This document shows positions 8,536 through 17,686 of a DNA stretch of 64,000 bases, one piece after another. The DNA is taken from positions 1 to 64,000 of the forward strand of contig NZ_JAHDSZ010000005.1 in NCBI RefSeq assembly GCF_018531145.1, given 5' to 3'. The notes beneath the pieces were generated by a model. That model was not told the DNA's origin. It did no database searches and was given only the letters and a program-made list of their open reading frames with translations. How positions within the stretch are numbered: the first letter of the stretch is position 1; each line of letters begins with the position of its first letter. This stretch comes from Canibacter zhuwentaonis (GTDB lineage Bacteria > Actinomycetota > Actinomycetes > Actinomycetales > Microbacteriaceae). A program made the position numbers and the translations under genes.

Positions 8536-9507
8536 ATGAGTGAGCACAAAGATTTTTACCCTGAGATTGAGCCGTACGACAGCGGAATGCTCGCTGTCGG
8601 TGACGGTCAAGAAATCTACTACGAGCAGGTTGGTAACCCGGCAGGCAAGCCCGTTGTTTGTCTGCACGGCGGACCCGGTGGCGGGTGCACAACCGATATG
8701 CGCAGGTTTTTCGATCCGCAAAAATACAGAGTTGTGCTGTTTGACCAGCGCGGCGCTGGGCGATCACTGCCGCACGCCAGCGAGCCGACTGCCGATATGA
8801 GCGTAAACACAACCTGGCACCTGGTTAGCGATATTGAGAAAATACGCGAGCATCTGGGCATTGCCGCGTGGCAGGTTTTTGGCGGATCGTGGGGATCCAC
8901 GCTCGCGCTCGCGTACGCGCAAACCCACCCCGAGCGGGTGACGGAGCTTGTTTTGCGCGGCATTTTCACACTGCGCAAGAGCGAAATTGACTGGTTTTAC
9001 CAGGGCGGCGCGGCGCACGTTTTTCCCGAGATTTGGCAGGAGTATCTGGATGCGATCCCTGTGGGCGAGCGCGATGATCTGGTGGCGGCTTACCACCGGC
9101 GTCTAAACGACCCGGATCCTGCTGTGCACACTCCGGCAGGGGTTGCGTGGAGCGTATGGGAGAGTGCGACCGTGCGGCTTTACCCGGACGCGCAAGATAT
9201 CGCCGCAACCCGCGCCGATAAAAAATGGTCGGTTGCTTTTGCGCGCATCGAAAATCACTATTTTAAGCACGGCGGCTGGTTTGAAGAGGGGCAGTTGATC
9301 GCCAATGCCCACAAGCTCAGCGAGATTCCGACCGTGATTGTGCAGGGGCGCTACGATATATGCACCCCGGCGCGCACCGCCTGGGATCTTTACCAGCAGA
9401 TGCCGCACGCGGAATTCGTGATCGTGCCGGATGCTGGCCACGCATCGGGCGAGCCGGGTATTAAAAGCGCTCTGATTCGCGCCACCGATAAGTTTGCCGG
9501 GCGTTAG
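8536..9507 (+). CDS. pip: Proline iminopeptidase
   Basis: This 323-residue alpha/beta hydrolase belongs to peptidase family S33, which removes N-terminal proline from peptides. It shows the oxyanion motif 'HGGPGGG', the nucleophile elbow 'GGSWGS' (Ser near residue 120), a catalytic Asp in 'GRYD' and the His in 'DAGHASG'. Length and motifs match cytosolic proline iminopeptidases. It stands alone, with 195 bp to the helicase gene. There is no clear Shine-Dalgarno; TACGAT at 8523-8528 may be a -10 box placing the transcript start at the ATG, so translation may be leaderless. Confidence 0.92.
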   Translation: MSEHKDFYPEIEPYDSGMLAVGDGQEIYYEQVGNPAGKPVVCLHGGPGGGCTTDMRRFFDPQKYRVVLFDQRGAGRSLPHASEPTADMSVNTTWHLVSDIEKIREHLGIAAWQVFGGSWGSTLALAYAQTHPERVTELVLRGIFTLRKSEIDWFYQGGAAHVFPEIWQEYLDAIPVGERDDLVAAYHRRLNDPDPAVHTPAGVAWSVWESATVRLYPDAQDIAATRADKKWSVAFARIENHYFKHGGWFEEGQLIANAHKLSEIPTVIVQGRYDICTPARTAWDLYQQMPHAEFVIVPDAGHASGEPGIKSALIRATDKFAGR

Positions 9508-9745
9508 TTTTTAGCGGATCTGCCCGCGCGAGCTTTGCGAGCCGGGCAGTTTTGCTAGCCGGGCGCGGTGTGGGTGTTGTGCGGCGGTGTGGGTGTTGGC
9601 GCTCGTGGCGCTGGCACTGCGGGCGCAAGCGGTGGCGCTGCTGCGTGCTGCTGTGCTGGCGTCGTGGCGGGCTGCGCTAGCGGTGGCAACTACGTTGGTA
9701 TCGGCGCTGGAGGCACTCGGGGCGGACACCTGGTGCGGCAATTTG
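9508..9745. other. Low-complexity intergenic region
   Basis: This is a GTG/GCG-rich stretch between the convergent pip and VIT-family genes. All frames are open by composition only and none resembles a protein. No terminator with a T-run is seen. Confidence 0.5.
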
Positions 9746-10468
9746 TTACCCCATTTCGGAGATGCCAAAAAGATTACCAATAAAATATGTTGCGCCAACG
9801 GCAATACCGCCTAAAACCAGCTGCCTGAGCGCGCCACGAATAAAGTTTTTGCGGGTGAAATACGCGGCAACACCGCCGGTGAGCAGCAGCCCTGCAGCGC
9901 CAAAACCGAGCGCCCAAAAGAGCGTTTTAAGCCCGATTATATAAGGAATCAGTGGAATTATTGCGCCCGTAGAGAAGGCAGCTATTGAGGATAAAGCCGC
10001 TGTCCACGGCGACGGGTGCTTATCCACAGACAATCCCATTTCTGTGGAGAGGTGGATTTTCAGTGCCGCACTGGGGTTCTGGTGTACTTCATATGCGGCC
10101 TGCGCCGCGGTTGCCGGGGTCATACCCAGATTTGTGAACTCGCGGGCGAGCTCGAGCTGCTCGCCGCGGGGATTGCGCGCGAGGGCGGCGGTTTCCACAG
10201 CGATTTCGGAGTCGAGCTGCTCGTTAGCCGACTTTACAGAGGTGTACTCGCCGAGCGCCATAGAAAGCGCCCCTGCGCACAGCCCAGAAACGCCGGTGGC
10301 AAGAATTATTGCGGGGTTTGCTCCTGCCGCAGCAATGCCGGTGATCAGCCCGATGTTAGAAACTAGTCCGTCCATCGCCCCAAAAACTGCCGCGCGTAGC
10401 CAGCCTGAATTAACGTTGGCGTGCACGTGGTCGTATTTGTGGGGGCTTGAGGGGTCAATTGCTATCAT
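9746..10468 (-). CDS. VIT1/CCC1 family iron/manganese transporter
   Basis: The 240 residues match the VIT1/CCC1 family (DUF125), membrane transporters that move Fe2+ or Mn2+ out of the cytoplasm. Typical features are 'RAAVFGAMDGLVSNIGLITG' in helix 1, 'SGLCAGALSMALGEYTSV' in helix 2, an acidic cytoplasmic helical region (~80-140) that binds metal in plant VIT1, and three more hydrophobic helices. The start is set by ATG at 10468. It is divergent from the sugar-acid operon across ~420 bp. Likely role: metal detoxification. Confidence 0.92.
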   Translation of the reverse strand: MIAIDPSSPHKYDHVHANVNSGWLRAAVFGAMDGLVSNIGLITGIAAAGANPAIILATGVSGLCAGALSMALGEYTSVKSANEQLDSEIAVETAALARNPRGEQLELAREFTNLGMTPATAAQAAYEVHQNPSAALKIHLSTEMGLSVDKHPSPWTAALSSIAAFSTGAIIPLIPYIIGLKTLFWALGFGAAGLLLTGGVAAYFTRKNFIRGALRQLVLGGIAVGATYFIGNLFGISEMG

Positions 10469-10888
10469 CTGTGTTTTCTGCGACGCTGCGACTCGTCGGC
10501 TGTTTCTTGTTTATCGCAGCACTTATAAATTATAGCTCTGCGGCGCGCGCGGCGGTGTGGATCGGCTAACAGCGAGGTGTGCTGAATAACGCGGGGGCGG
10601 CGGATCAAAGAGCAGCGAGGTGTGCTGGATCGCGCGGTGCGTATTCAGCACGTGCCGCTAGGTGGACTTAGCTCCTGCAGCGGCGGCGGCAGTGCACAGC
10701 GCCCTGCGCTGCGCCCTGCACAGTACCCCGCGCCCTGCGCGGCGCACCGTTTCAAAATGCGGGTGCAACACACCGCAGCAGCTGATCCGCCCCTAAATTG
10801 TGAACAAAATGTGACGAAACTTAAAATATTGGATACACTGATTAATTGAATACGGTTAAACACTTAGGAGCTGAATAAGGAGGTTTTG
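10469..10888. other. Intergenic region with short direct repeats
   Basis: No gene is supported. CAGCGAGGTGTGCTG occurs twice (about 10571 and 10613), and GCGCCCTGC recurs four times between about 10690 and 10740. The last ~90 bp are AT-rich and probably contain the promoter of the downstream operon; no -35/-10 pair is convincing. AAGGAGG at 10877-10883 is the ribosome-binding site of the next gene. Confidence 0.5.
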
Positions 10889-12466
10889 TTGGGCTATAAG
10901 CTCCAAGAAATACTCGCGAACTCGTCAGAGGCGTGCAATATTTCAGCGGATGCGGTGCTCCGGGCAAACAGAGCACACGCCGCGCCGGTGCTGGTGGTGC
11001 TTGATGACGACCCCACCGGCACGCAGTCTATTGCTAATCTGCCAGTGCTCACATCGTGGAGTGTCGCAGATTTTGAGTGGGCATTTCAGCTGGGAGCGCC
11101 CGCCGTTTACGTGCTCACTAATTCGCGTTCGCTCGCGCCAGCTGAGGCGGCGCAGATAAACCGCGAGGTTGTGCGTGCCGCGTACAGCGCTGCGGGCAGT
11201 ACGAAAATAAGCTTTGTGTCGCGTGGCGATTCTACGCTGCGCGGGCATTTTCCGCTTGAGCCAGAGACGCTCGCGGGCGCTGTGCGAGAGCATACCGGAA
11301 CAGAAATTGACGCAACTGTGATCGTGCCAGCTTTCCCAGATGCTGGTAGAATAACGGTTAATAGCGTGCACTATGCCGCCAACAAGGCGGGCGAGTTCGT
11401 GCCCGTTGGTGAGACCGACTATGCACAAGACGCGACTTTCGGATACGAAAACAGCGATCTTGCCGCCTGGGTTGCCGAGAAAACCCGGGGCAAAGTTGCC
11501 GCAGCGGATGTTATCCGCATTCAGCTCAGCGAGCTGCGGCACGCCGGCGGCGCGGCGGTGCTCGAGCTGTTGCGCGGTGCCCAGCGCGGCGCGGTTATTG
11601 TTGCCGACTGCGTCACCGAGAGCGATTTAAGAAGTCTCGCGCTGGCGCTCAACACGGCAGAAAAAGAGGGTAAGAACTTTATTTACCGGGTCGGGCCGCC
11701 ATTTGTGCGGGCGCGTTTGGGGATGGATCCACCCCCGCCCTGTGATGCCGCGCAACTGCGGGCAATTTTTGACGCGCAGTCGCAAGCACTGCCGCACGGG
11801 TTAATCGTTGTTGGTTCGCACGTTGAGCTTACGAGCAGGCAGCTTGCGCACCTGCAAAACTCGTGCGATTTGGCGCGGTTTGAGCTAGATGTGCGCCGGG
11901 TGCTGGGCGTGGGCAGGGATGAGTATCTTGTACAGTTGGCGACGAGCGTGTCTGACGCGCTGCGGCATGGGGAAGCTGTTATCGCAACGAGTCGCGAGCT
12001 TGTGCGCGGAACAGATGGGCAGAGTAGCCTTGAGATTGCGCGTAGGGTATCCGCCGCCATGGTCGAGGTTGTGAACAAGATTGTGCACCGGAATCCGCCG
12101 AAATTTGTGATCGCTAAGGGCGGTATTACCTCGTCTGACACCGCTTCGCTGGGGCTTGAGATCAGGCGCGCGCAGGTTATAGGGCCGATGCTGCCGGGGC
12201 TTGTTTCGCTCTGGGTTAGTGCGAGTGGAGTTGCCGCGAACGTACCGTATATCGTATTCGCGGGCAATGTTGGCGACGAAAGCTCGCTCAGCGAGGTTGT
12301 TGCTAAGTTGCAGGATGCTGCGGGCGGCGCGGTGGCGGATGCGGCGGGCACTGCGTCAGCGGCAGTGGTTGCAACTGCCGCGACCGCAATTGGCACGGTT
12401 GCATCCGCAACAAATCCCGCTGGCGCAGCATATCCCGTGGCAGATTCAACAGGTTCAGTAAGTTAG
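10889..12466 (+). CDS. Four-carbon acid sugar kinase family protein
   Basis: The ~525 residues show the two-domain DUF1537 fold: an N-terminal substrate domain with 'VLDDDPTGTQSIANLPVL' and 'SRGDSTLRGH', and a C-terminal nucleotide domain with 'FVIAKGGITSSDTA'. The characterised OtnK/DtnK enzymes phosphorylate threonate or erythronate. The product ends with an Ala/Val/Thr-rich tail of ~45 residues beyond the usual domain. TTG at 10889 is preferred over the TTG at 10886 because it stands 5 bases after the AAGGAGG site. It is first in an operon with a dehydrogenase and a permease. The exact substrate is unknown. Confidence 0.87.
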   Translation: MGYKLQEILANSSEACNISADAVLRANRAHAAPVLVVLDDDPTGTQSIANLPVLTSWSVADFEWAFQLGAPAVYVLTNSRSLAPAEAAQINREVVRAAYSAAGSTKISFVSRGDSTLRGHFPLEPETLAGAVREHTGTEIDATVIVPAFPDAGRITVNSVHYAANKAGEFVPVGETDYAQDATFGYENSDLAAWVAEKTRGKVAAADVIRIQLSELRHAGGAAVLELLRGAQRGAVIVADCVTESDLRSLALALNTAEKEGKNFIYRVGPPFVRARLGMDPPPPCDAAQLRAIFDAQSQALPHGLIVVGSHVELTSRQLAHLQNSCDLARFELDVRRVLGVGRDEYLVQLATSVSDALRHGEAVIATSRELVRGTDGQSSLEIARRVSAAMVEVVNKIVHRNPPKFVIAKGGITSSDTASLGLEIRRAQVIGPMLPGLVSLWVSASGVAANVPYIVFAGNVGDESSLSEVVAKLQDAAGGAVADAAGTASAAVVATAATAIGTVASATNPAGAAYPVADSTGSVS

Positions 12467-12480
12467 AAAAGGAGACAAAT

Positions 12481-13362
12481 ATGATTACTGCAGTTATTGG
12501 GCTCGGCGCTATGGGGCTGCCGATGGCGTCCAATCTCGCCAAAACCTTTGAGGTGCGCGGCTACGACATAGCGCCCGAGCGGGTGCGGCTTGCTATTGAA
12601 AATGGGATTGTTGCCGCAGAATCGGCAGCCGCGGCGGTCAGCGGCGCTGACACGGTGCTGCTCGCGGTGCGCAACCAGGCGCAGCTCGAGCAGGTGTTAA
12701 CCGGAGCAGATCCGATCCTGCCGCAAATGGAGTCGGGCGCAACACTGATTCTAATTTCAACGGTCGGTGACGAAGCCATCGCCTGGGCCGATCCGCTGCT
12801 CGCCGAAAAGGGTGTGCACCTTGTTGATGCGCCGGTTTCTGGCGGTCCGGTGCGGGCTGGTAACGGAGATTTACTGACGGTTGTGGGAGCGAGTGATGCC
12901 GCGTGGGAGCGGGCGTATCCGGTGCTCGACGCGATGAGCAGTACCCTGGTGCGCGTTGGTGACACACCAGGCAAGGGGCAGGCGATGAAAACGGTAAACC
13001 AGCTGCTCTGTGGTGTGCACATCGCGGCCGCGGGTGAAGCGCTCGCGCTCGCCAATAAGCTCGGGCTCGATCAGGAGCAGGCACTGCAGGCGCTAATGGC
13101 CGGCGCGGCTTCGTCCTTTATGCTGGGTGATCGGGGTGAGCGGATGCTGCACGCCTACGATGAAACAGCTCCCGAGGTGAAATCGCGGCTCGATATTTTC
13201 GTGAAGGACATGGGAATAGTGCTTTCCGCCGCGCAGCGAGCACAGCTCGCAACCCCGCTGGCGGCAGCCGCGGCACAGTCTTACTTACTGGGTGAAGCGC
13301 AGGGGCTTGGCGCGCAGGATGACTCGGCTGTTATCCGCGTGGTTGCCCCGCGCAAAAACTAA
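12481..13362 (+). CDS. 3-hydroxyisobutyrate-type dehydrogenase (LtnD-like)
   Basis: The product is 293 residues of the beta-hydroxyacid dehydrogenase family. The N-terminal Rossmann motif is 'GLGAMGLPMA', the substrate-binding motif 'DAPVSGGPVRAG', and the catalytic lysine lies in 'GQAMKTVNQLL' (~170). In characterised sugar-acid loci, such enzymes (LtnD, DenD) oxidise L-threonate or D-erythronate at C2 before the kinase acts, and the neighbours here fit that role. It starts 14 bp after the kinase gene with an AAGGAG site, so the genes are co-transcribed. Confidence 0.9.
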   Translation: MITAVIGLGAMGLPMASNLAKTFEVRGYDIAPERVRLAIENGIVAAESAAAAVSGADTVLLAVRNQAQLEQVLTGADPILPQMESGATLILISTVGDEAIAWADPLLAEKGVHLVDAPVSGGPVRAGNGDLLTVVGASDAAWERAYPVLDAMSSTLVRVGDTPGKGQAMKTVNQLLCGVHIAAAGEALALANKLGLDQEQALQALMAGAASSFMLGDRGERMLHAYDETAPEVKSRLDIFVKDMGIVLSAAQRAQLATPLAAAAAQSYLLGEAQGLGAQDDSAVIRVVAPRKN

Positions 13363-13382
13363 ACTACTATAAAAAGGAGAAG

Positions 13383-14777
13383 ATGATGCCCGTTGAGGTG
13401 TTATTAGGAATTGCTATCGGTGCCGTTGCGCTGCTGTTGCTGCTTGTTATTAAGCTAAAAGTTCCGGCGTATTTGGCGCTGTTAATCGTTGCGCTCGGCA
13501 CGGCTCTTGTGACACCGATTCCGCTCGCAGAAACGGTGCCAACGCTGATTGAGGGCATGGGTAAAACCCTCGGCTCGGTGATGATTATTGTGGGCTTGGG
13601 AGCGATGCTCGGTCGTGCAATTGAGGTTGCGCGTGGCGCAGAATCGCTGGCAACATTTTTCACCGGCAAATTCGGTGTTAAAAGGGTTGTTAGCGCGGTT
13701 ACCGTAGCGGCTTTTGTGCTGGGAATACCCGTATTTTTTGACGTTGGGTTTTTGATTTTTGCGCCGATTATTTTCGGATTCGCGCTGGTTGCAAAAATTA
13801 ATCCGCTAAAAATCGGGCTGCCAGTTGCCTCGGTGCTGATTATTGTGCACGTTGCGCTACCACCGCACCCGGGACCCGTTGCGGCCGCTGAAATTTTGGG
13901 AGTTGACTCAGGGTTCATGCTCATAGTGGCGCTGCCTCTGTGCGCGGTAACCTGTGTGCTCGGGTATTTGGCCGTGCGTAAATTCAAGCTCGAGGGCATC
14001 GAGATGCTTGATTCGCCAGCCGCGCGGGCCGTTAAGGCAAATGGCGCGCAGCCTAAAATCGGTTCAGGCGCTGTTGTGGGAGTGGATCCTAAAGCCCCTT
14101 CAGCAGGGCTTGTTTCTGTTTTGATTCTGCTGCCTATTGCTTTGATTATGGCAGGTACGGTGGGCACAATGCTTATTGCAAAAGAATCTATTGCGAACAC
14201 GGTTTCGGGAATTATCGGTTCTTCCTCCGTGGCGCTGCTAATCGCGGTTATTTTTGCCTATATTGTGCTATCACGGCAGCAGGGGTGGAACGCGCAAAAA
14301 CGTTCTGAAATATTTGAGGGCGCTTTGCCGTTGGTTGCAATTATCGTGTTTGTAACCGGCGCGGGCGGTGTTTTTGCGAACGTGCTCGTTAAATCGGGAA
14401 TTGGCAGTGCGCTGTCGAACGCGCTAATTGCGAGCAATATGCCGGTTATTCTTGCGGCGTTTGTAATTGCCGCAGCGCTGCGAATTTCGCAGGGATCGGC
14501 AACCGTGGCGATTCTAACAACCGCCGGGCTGATTACCGCACCGGTTGCGGCCGCCGGGTACACACCTCTGCAGGCCTGCCTGGTTACGATTGCGATGTGC
14601 TTTGGCGCGGCTGGCTTCTCGCACGTTAATGACTCAGGATACTGGATCGTAACCCGTTATCTGGGGCTTTCGGTGAAAGACGGTTTGCGCACCTGGACGC
14701 TCTACTCGACTATTTTCGGAGTTATTGGGTTCCTGTTAACCTGGGCAACGTTCGGAATTGTTACAGCAACCATGTAG
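13383..14777 (+). CDS. GntP family sugar-acid permease
   Basis: This 464-residue, very hydrophobic protein has about 12 membrane segments. GntP-family signatures include 'LGAMLGRAIEVARGAESLA', 'GIPVFFDVGFLIFAPI' and 'HPGPVAAAEILG'. Members import gluconate, threonate or related aldonates with protons. It ends the operon with the kinase and dehydrogenase, so it is probably the uptake system for their substrate. Two ATG codons (13383, 13386) follow the AGGAG site; the second has the more usual 6-base spacing. A strong terminator follows. Confidence 0.93.
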   Translation: MMPVEVLLGIAIGAVALLLLLVIKLKVPAYLALLIVALGTALVTPIPLAETVPTLIEGMGKTLGSVMIIVGLGAMLGRAIEVARGAESLATFFTGKFGVKRVVSAVTVAAFVLGIPVFFDVGFLIFAPIIFGFALVAKINPLKIGLPVASVLIIVHVALPPHPGPVAAAEILGVDSGFMLIVALPLCAVTCVLGYLAVRKFKLEGIEMLDSPAARAVKANGAQPKIGSGAVVGVDPKAPSAGLVSVLILLPIALIMAGTVGTMLIAKESIANTVSGIIGSSSVALLIAVIFAYIVLSRQQGWNAQKRSEIFEGALPLVAIIVFVTGAGGVFANVLVKSGIGSALSNALIASNMPVILAAFVIAAALRISQGSATVAILTTAGLITAPVAAAGYTPLQACLVTIAMCFGAAGFSHVNDSGYWIVTRYLGLSVKDGLRTWTLYSTIFGVIGFLLTWATFGIVTATM

Positions 14778-14786
14778 CACGGCAAT

Positions 14787-14826
14787 AAAAAGTGGTCGGA
14801 GAAATTCTCCGACCACTTTTGTTTTC
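14787..14826 (+). terminator. Rho-independent terminator of the sugar-acid operon
   Basis: AAAAGTGGTCGGAG pairs with CTCCGACCACTTTT across a 4-5 base loop and is followed by GTTTTCTT. It lies 10 bp after the permease stop codon. Confidence 0.92.
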
Positions 14827-14854
14827 TTGTTGTATATAGAGCCGGTAATATACA
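14827..14854 (+). promoter_or_regulatory. Candidate mqo promoter
   Basis: TTGTTG (14827-14832) and TATACA (14849-14854) are 16 bp apart, directly after the preceding terminator and ~40 bp upstream of the mqo start. Confidence 0.5.
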
Positions 14855-14893
14855 TAGTTAATAAGTATCATCAAACAGGAGTAACATTAAACC

Positions 14894-16366
14894 GTGAAGA
14901 ATATCCTTGACGTAGCTCTTATTGGCGGCGGTATTATGAGCGCGACTCTCGGCACTATGTTGCAAGAGTTTGAACCCGAATGGAAGATCGGGGTTATCGA
15001 ATCTCAGACCGACCCTGCAACAGAAAGCAGTAATGCCTGGAATAACGCTGGCACAGGGCACGCGGCTCTGTGCGAGCTGAACTATATGCCAGAGGGGCCG
15101 GCGGGCAGGCTCTCGGCTGAAAAAGCGATCAGCATCAACGAGCAGTTTCAAATGTCGCGCCAGTGGTGGTCAAAAAAAGTTGCTGACGGGGTGCTCACCA
15201 ACCCCGAAACCTTTATTAATACGATGCCGCACATAACCTTTGTTAACACCCCGGAAAATATTTCCTATCTTAAACGCCGCTATGAAATACTGAAATCTGA
15301 GCCGCTCTTTGCCGATATGGAATACAGCGAAGATCCGTTAGAAATTGCGGATTGGGCGCCGCTGCTAATAGATCGGCGCGATAAATCACAGCGCGTTGCC
15401 GCCACCAGATCAGCGGCGGGCACTGACGTTAATTTTGGCGAAATAACCCGGCAGCTGCTCGCGAAAATGATCGCAAACGGCGCTGTTGCGCGCTATAACA
15501 CCTTCGTTACAAAAATTGAGCGGCTAGGTGGCGTGTGGCAGTTGACGCTCAAAAACAAGCAGGGCACGTGCCGTGAAACAGTGCGCGCAAAGTTTGTTTT
15601 TGTGGGCGCGGGAGGCGGCGCGCTGGAGCTGCTGCAGAGCGCGAGAATCCCCGAGATTAAAGGCTATGGCGGGTTTCCCATAAGCGGTAAATTTTTGCGC
15701 TGTACCAATCCCGAGGTTGTGAAACACCACCACGCCAAGGTTTACGGCAAAGCCAAGGTTGGTGCGCCGCCGATGTCGGTGCCGCACCTCGACACGCGCA
15801 TTATCAACGGCAAACAGGAGCTGTTGTTTGGTCCGTACGCCGGGTTTAGCACTAATTTTTTGAAATACGGCTCACCGCTGGCGCTGTTCAAATCGATCCG
15901 ACCGCACAATATCGGCACGCTGCTCAAGGTGGGTCTCACGCAGTGGCAGCTCGAGAAGTACCTGCTTTCTGAGTTGCTGGCGGATCGCGACAAGCAGATT
16001 GCAACCCTGCGCGACTATTTTCCCGCGGCGGATGCCGACGACTGGGAAATGATCACCGCGGGGCAGCGCGTGCAAATTATGAAAAAAGACCCTGAAAAAG
16101 GCGCTGTTTTACAGTTTGGCACGGAGATTATTGTGAGCGAAGACCGCAGCATCGCCGGGCTTTTGGGTGCGTCACCCGGTGCTTCGGTGGCGGTTTACGC
16201 GATGCTCAACGTTTTGAAGCAGTGTTTCCCCGAGAGCTTCGGTAAAAAATGGAGCAGGGCGATTAATGATGCTGTGCCGTCTTACAAGCTCGGTTTAAAC
16301 TACAGCGCGCCGGTTACGGCCGAGGCAATGCGCACCACGGCTGAGGCTCTGGGGCTTGAGTCTTAG
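14894..16366 (+). CDS. mqo: Malate:quinone oxidoreductase
   Basis: The 490 residues match Mqo, a peripheral-membrane FAD enzyme that oxidises malate to oxaloacetate and passes electrons to quinone, linking the TCA cycle to respiration. Visible features are the FAD motif 'LIGGGIMSATLGTML' at the N terminus, 'NAWNNAGTGHAALCELNY' and the C-terminal 'LLGASPGASVAVYAMLNVL'. The start is a GTG at 14894 giving MKNILDVALIGG, the expected N terminus, with GGAG 12 bases upstream. The lytic transglycosylase gene begins 3 bp after its stop, so both are on one transcript although their functions differ. Confidence 0.96.
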   Translation: MKNILDVALIGGGIMSATLGTMLQEFEPEWKIGVIESQTDPATESSNAWNNAGTGHAALCELNYMPEGPAGRLSAEKAISINEQFQMSRQWWSKKVADGVLTNPETFINTMPHITFVNTPENISYLKRRYEILKSEPLFADMEYSEDPLEIADWAPLLIDRRDKSQRVAATRSAAGTDVNFGEITRQLLAKMIANGAVARYNTFVTKIERLGGVWQLTLKNKQGTCRETVRAKFVFVGAGGGALELLQSARIPEIKGYGGFPISGKFLRCTNPEVVKHHHAKVYGKAKVGAPPMSVPHLDTRIINGKQELLFGPYAGFSTNFLKYGSPLALFKSIRPHNIGTLLKVGLTQWQLEKYLLSELLADRDKQIATLRDYFPAADADDWEMITAGQRVQIMKKDPEKGAVLQFGTEIIVSEDRSIAGLLGASPGASVAVYAMLNVLKQCFPESFGKKWSRAINDAVPSYKLGLNYSAPVTAEAMRTTAEALGLES

Positions 16367-16369
16367 CGG

Positions 16370-17296
16370 ATGACTGTTTTGCGCAATGATAAAAACCGTG
16401 ACGGGGTCGGGCTTGAAACCTCTGAGATAGAGACGCACCTCGGGGTGCAGTTTAAAACCGAGCCGATATCGACCGGGTTTAATTTTGAGCGCCCGCCTAA
16501 AGAGTCAATTATTACCCCTGCGGTGCGCAAGATGATTACGGTTTGCGTTGTGGGGCTTGCGCTGCTTGTAATAGTCGTGGGTGTTATAACCCTCGTTAAT
16601 ATTGCGCAGTTGCGGGCGGAAAAAGCCGCGCAAGAAGAGGCGGCAAAGGCCTCTGAAGAGGTTAAAATATTGCCCGAGCCGGTGGGGCCGGCAGAGTCCT
16701 TACCCAAATCTGAACTCGCTGCGGCGGATGTTAAAAAAGCCGATGCCGACTGGGTGCGCGCAACTGCCGCATCCGCTAATATTTCGGTGACAGCGCTTGA
16801 AGCTTACGCCTCTGCCGCGCTCACGCTCGAGCACGAGAAGCCAAACTGCGGCATCGGGTGGAACACGCTCGCGGCGATCGGGCAGGTTGAGACCGCGCAC
16901 GGCACAATTGACGGCGCGCAGCTTGACAGCACGGGGCGGGCGTATCCGCGTATTATTGGCGTGGCGCTTGATGGCAGCCGTTTTACTGCAACGCCCGACA
17001 CTGACGCGGGGCGCTACGACAACGACCGGGTGTGGGATCGCGCGGTAGGGCCGATGCAGTTTACGCCTGAAACCTGGGAAAAATACAAGCGAGACAGTAA
17101 CGGCGACGGCAAAATCGACATTGACAATATTTATGACCAGTCGCTGGCTGCGGCGACTCTGCTGTGCACAATCGGGGGTGATTTGCGTGAGGGCGGTAAC
17201 TGGATTCGGGCGATCGCCGCGTATAATCCGAGCGTCGCATACAATAACAGTGTTGCGGAGGTGGCGGATCGCTACGCGGCTATTGCTGCGGGCTGA
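16370..17296 (+). CDS. Membrane-anchored lytic murein transglycosylase
   Basis: The product has 308 residues. Residues 1-45 are polar and cytoplasmic, ~50-78 form one transmembrane helix ('VCVVGLALLVIVVGVITLV'), ~80-120 are a charged linker, and ~155-305 form the catalytic domain. The domain resembles MltB/SLT_2-type enzymes: 'AAIGQVETAHG' carries the expected catalytic Glu, then 'AVGPMQFTPETWEKY' and 'RDSNGDGKIDIDNIYDQS'. Such enzymes cleave the MurNAc-GlcNAc bond of peptidoglycan with anhydro-ring formation. It is probably co-transcribed with mqo. A truncated second copy of its N-terminal half lies at 37753-38182. Confidence 0.9.
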   Translation: MTVLRNDKNRDGVGLETSEIETHLGVQFKTEPISTGFNFERPPKESIITPAVRKMITVCVVGLALLVIVVGVITLVNIAQLRAEKAAQEEAAKASEEVKILPEPVGPAESLPKSELAAADVKKADADWVRATAASANISVTALEAYASAALTLEHEKPNCGIGWNTLAAIGQVETAHGTIDGAQLDSTGRAYPRIIGVALDGSRFTATPDTDAGRYDNDRVWDRAVGPMQFTPETWEKYKRDSNGDGKIDIDNIYDQSLAAATLLCTIGGDLREGGNWIRAIAAYNPSVAYNNSVAEVADRYAAIAAG

Positions 17297-17379
17297 TACG
17301 ACCGATTGTGGCTGGCTAGCGGTGGCAGCGGGCTGACGCGATCGACTGCGGCGGGCTAGTGGTAGTTGCGGGCTGACGG
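17285..17379. repeat. 40-bp tandem repeat, about 2.4 copies
   Basis: Units at 17285-17324 and 17325-17364 plus a partial third (17365-17379) share GCGGGCTGA, CGA-CGA-TG and GGCTAG-GGT blocks. The first unit overlaps the last codons and stop of the transglycosylase gene. There are no spacers, so this is not a CRISPR array. Confidence 0.75.
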
Positions 17380-17413
17380 AAGTGCCGGCGTAAGTTATTT
17401 TGCGCTTAGACTT

Positions 17414-17686
17414 TTATTCCGCGCCGCGAGTTTGCCGGCGACGCCCGAGGTTAAAAGCGGTCGCTGCCGCGTGCGCTGCGGTGGCTGCGACAAGCAGATA
17501 CCACCAGGCAATATGCACCGAGACATACCAGGGGGTTAATATTCCAGTAAGCGCAGTAATTGCAAGCGTTACTGCCAGGTTAAAAAGCTGTGTTGCGGCG
17601 CTTTTTGTTGAGCGGCACGATTTCCACGCAGACCATGCGGTGAGCGCGATGAATATAACAACCAGTATTAACGATAAATTAGGCAT
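17414..17686 (-). CDS. Small membrane protein
   Basis: The product has 90 residues with three hydrophobic segments (about 3-20, 33-50, 55-75) and a basic tail 'NLGRRRQTRG'. No family is recognised. Its ATG overlaps the stop codon of the serine-hydrolase gene as TAATG, which implies translational coupling and supports it as a real gene. It might act with that hydrolase at the membrane (inference). Confidence 0.7.
   Translation of the reverse strand: MPNLSLILVVIFIALTAWSAWKSCRSTKSAATQLFNLAVTLAITALTGILTPWYVSVHIAWWYLLVAATAAHAAATAFNLGRRRQTRGAE

Noticed and set aside
17285-17379. Possible CRISPR array
   Set aside because: Units are directly adjacent with no spacers, fewer than three full copies, and no cas genes nearby.
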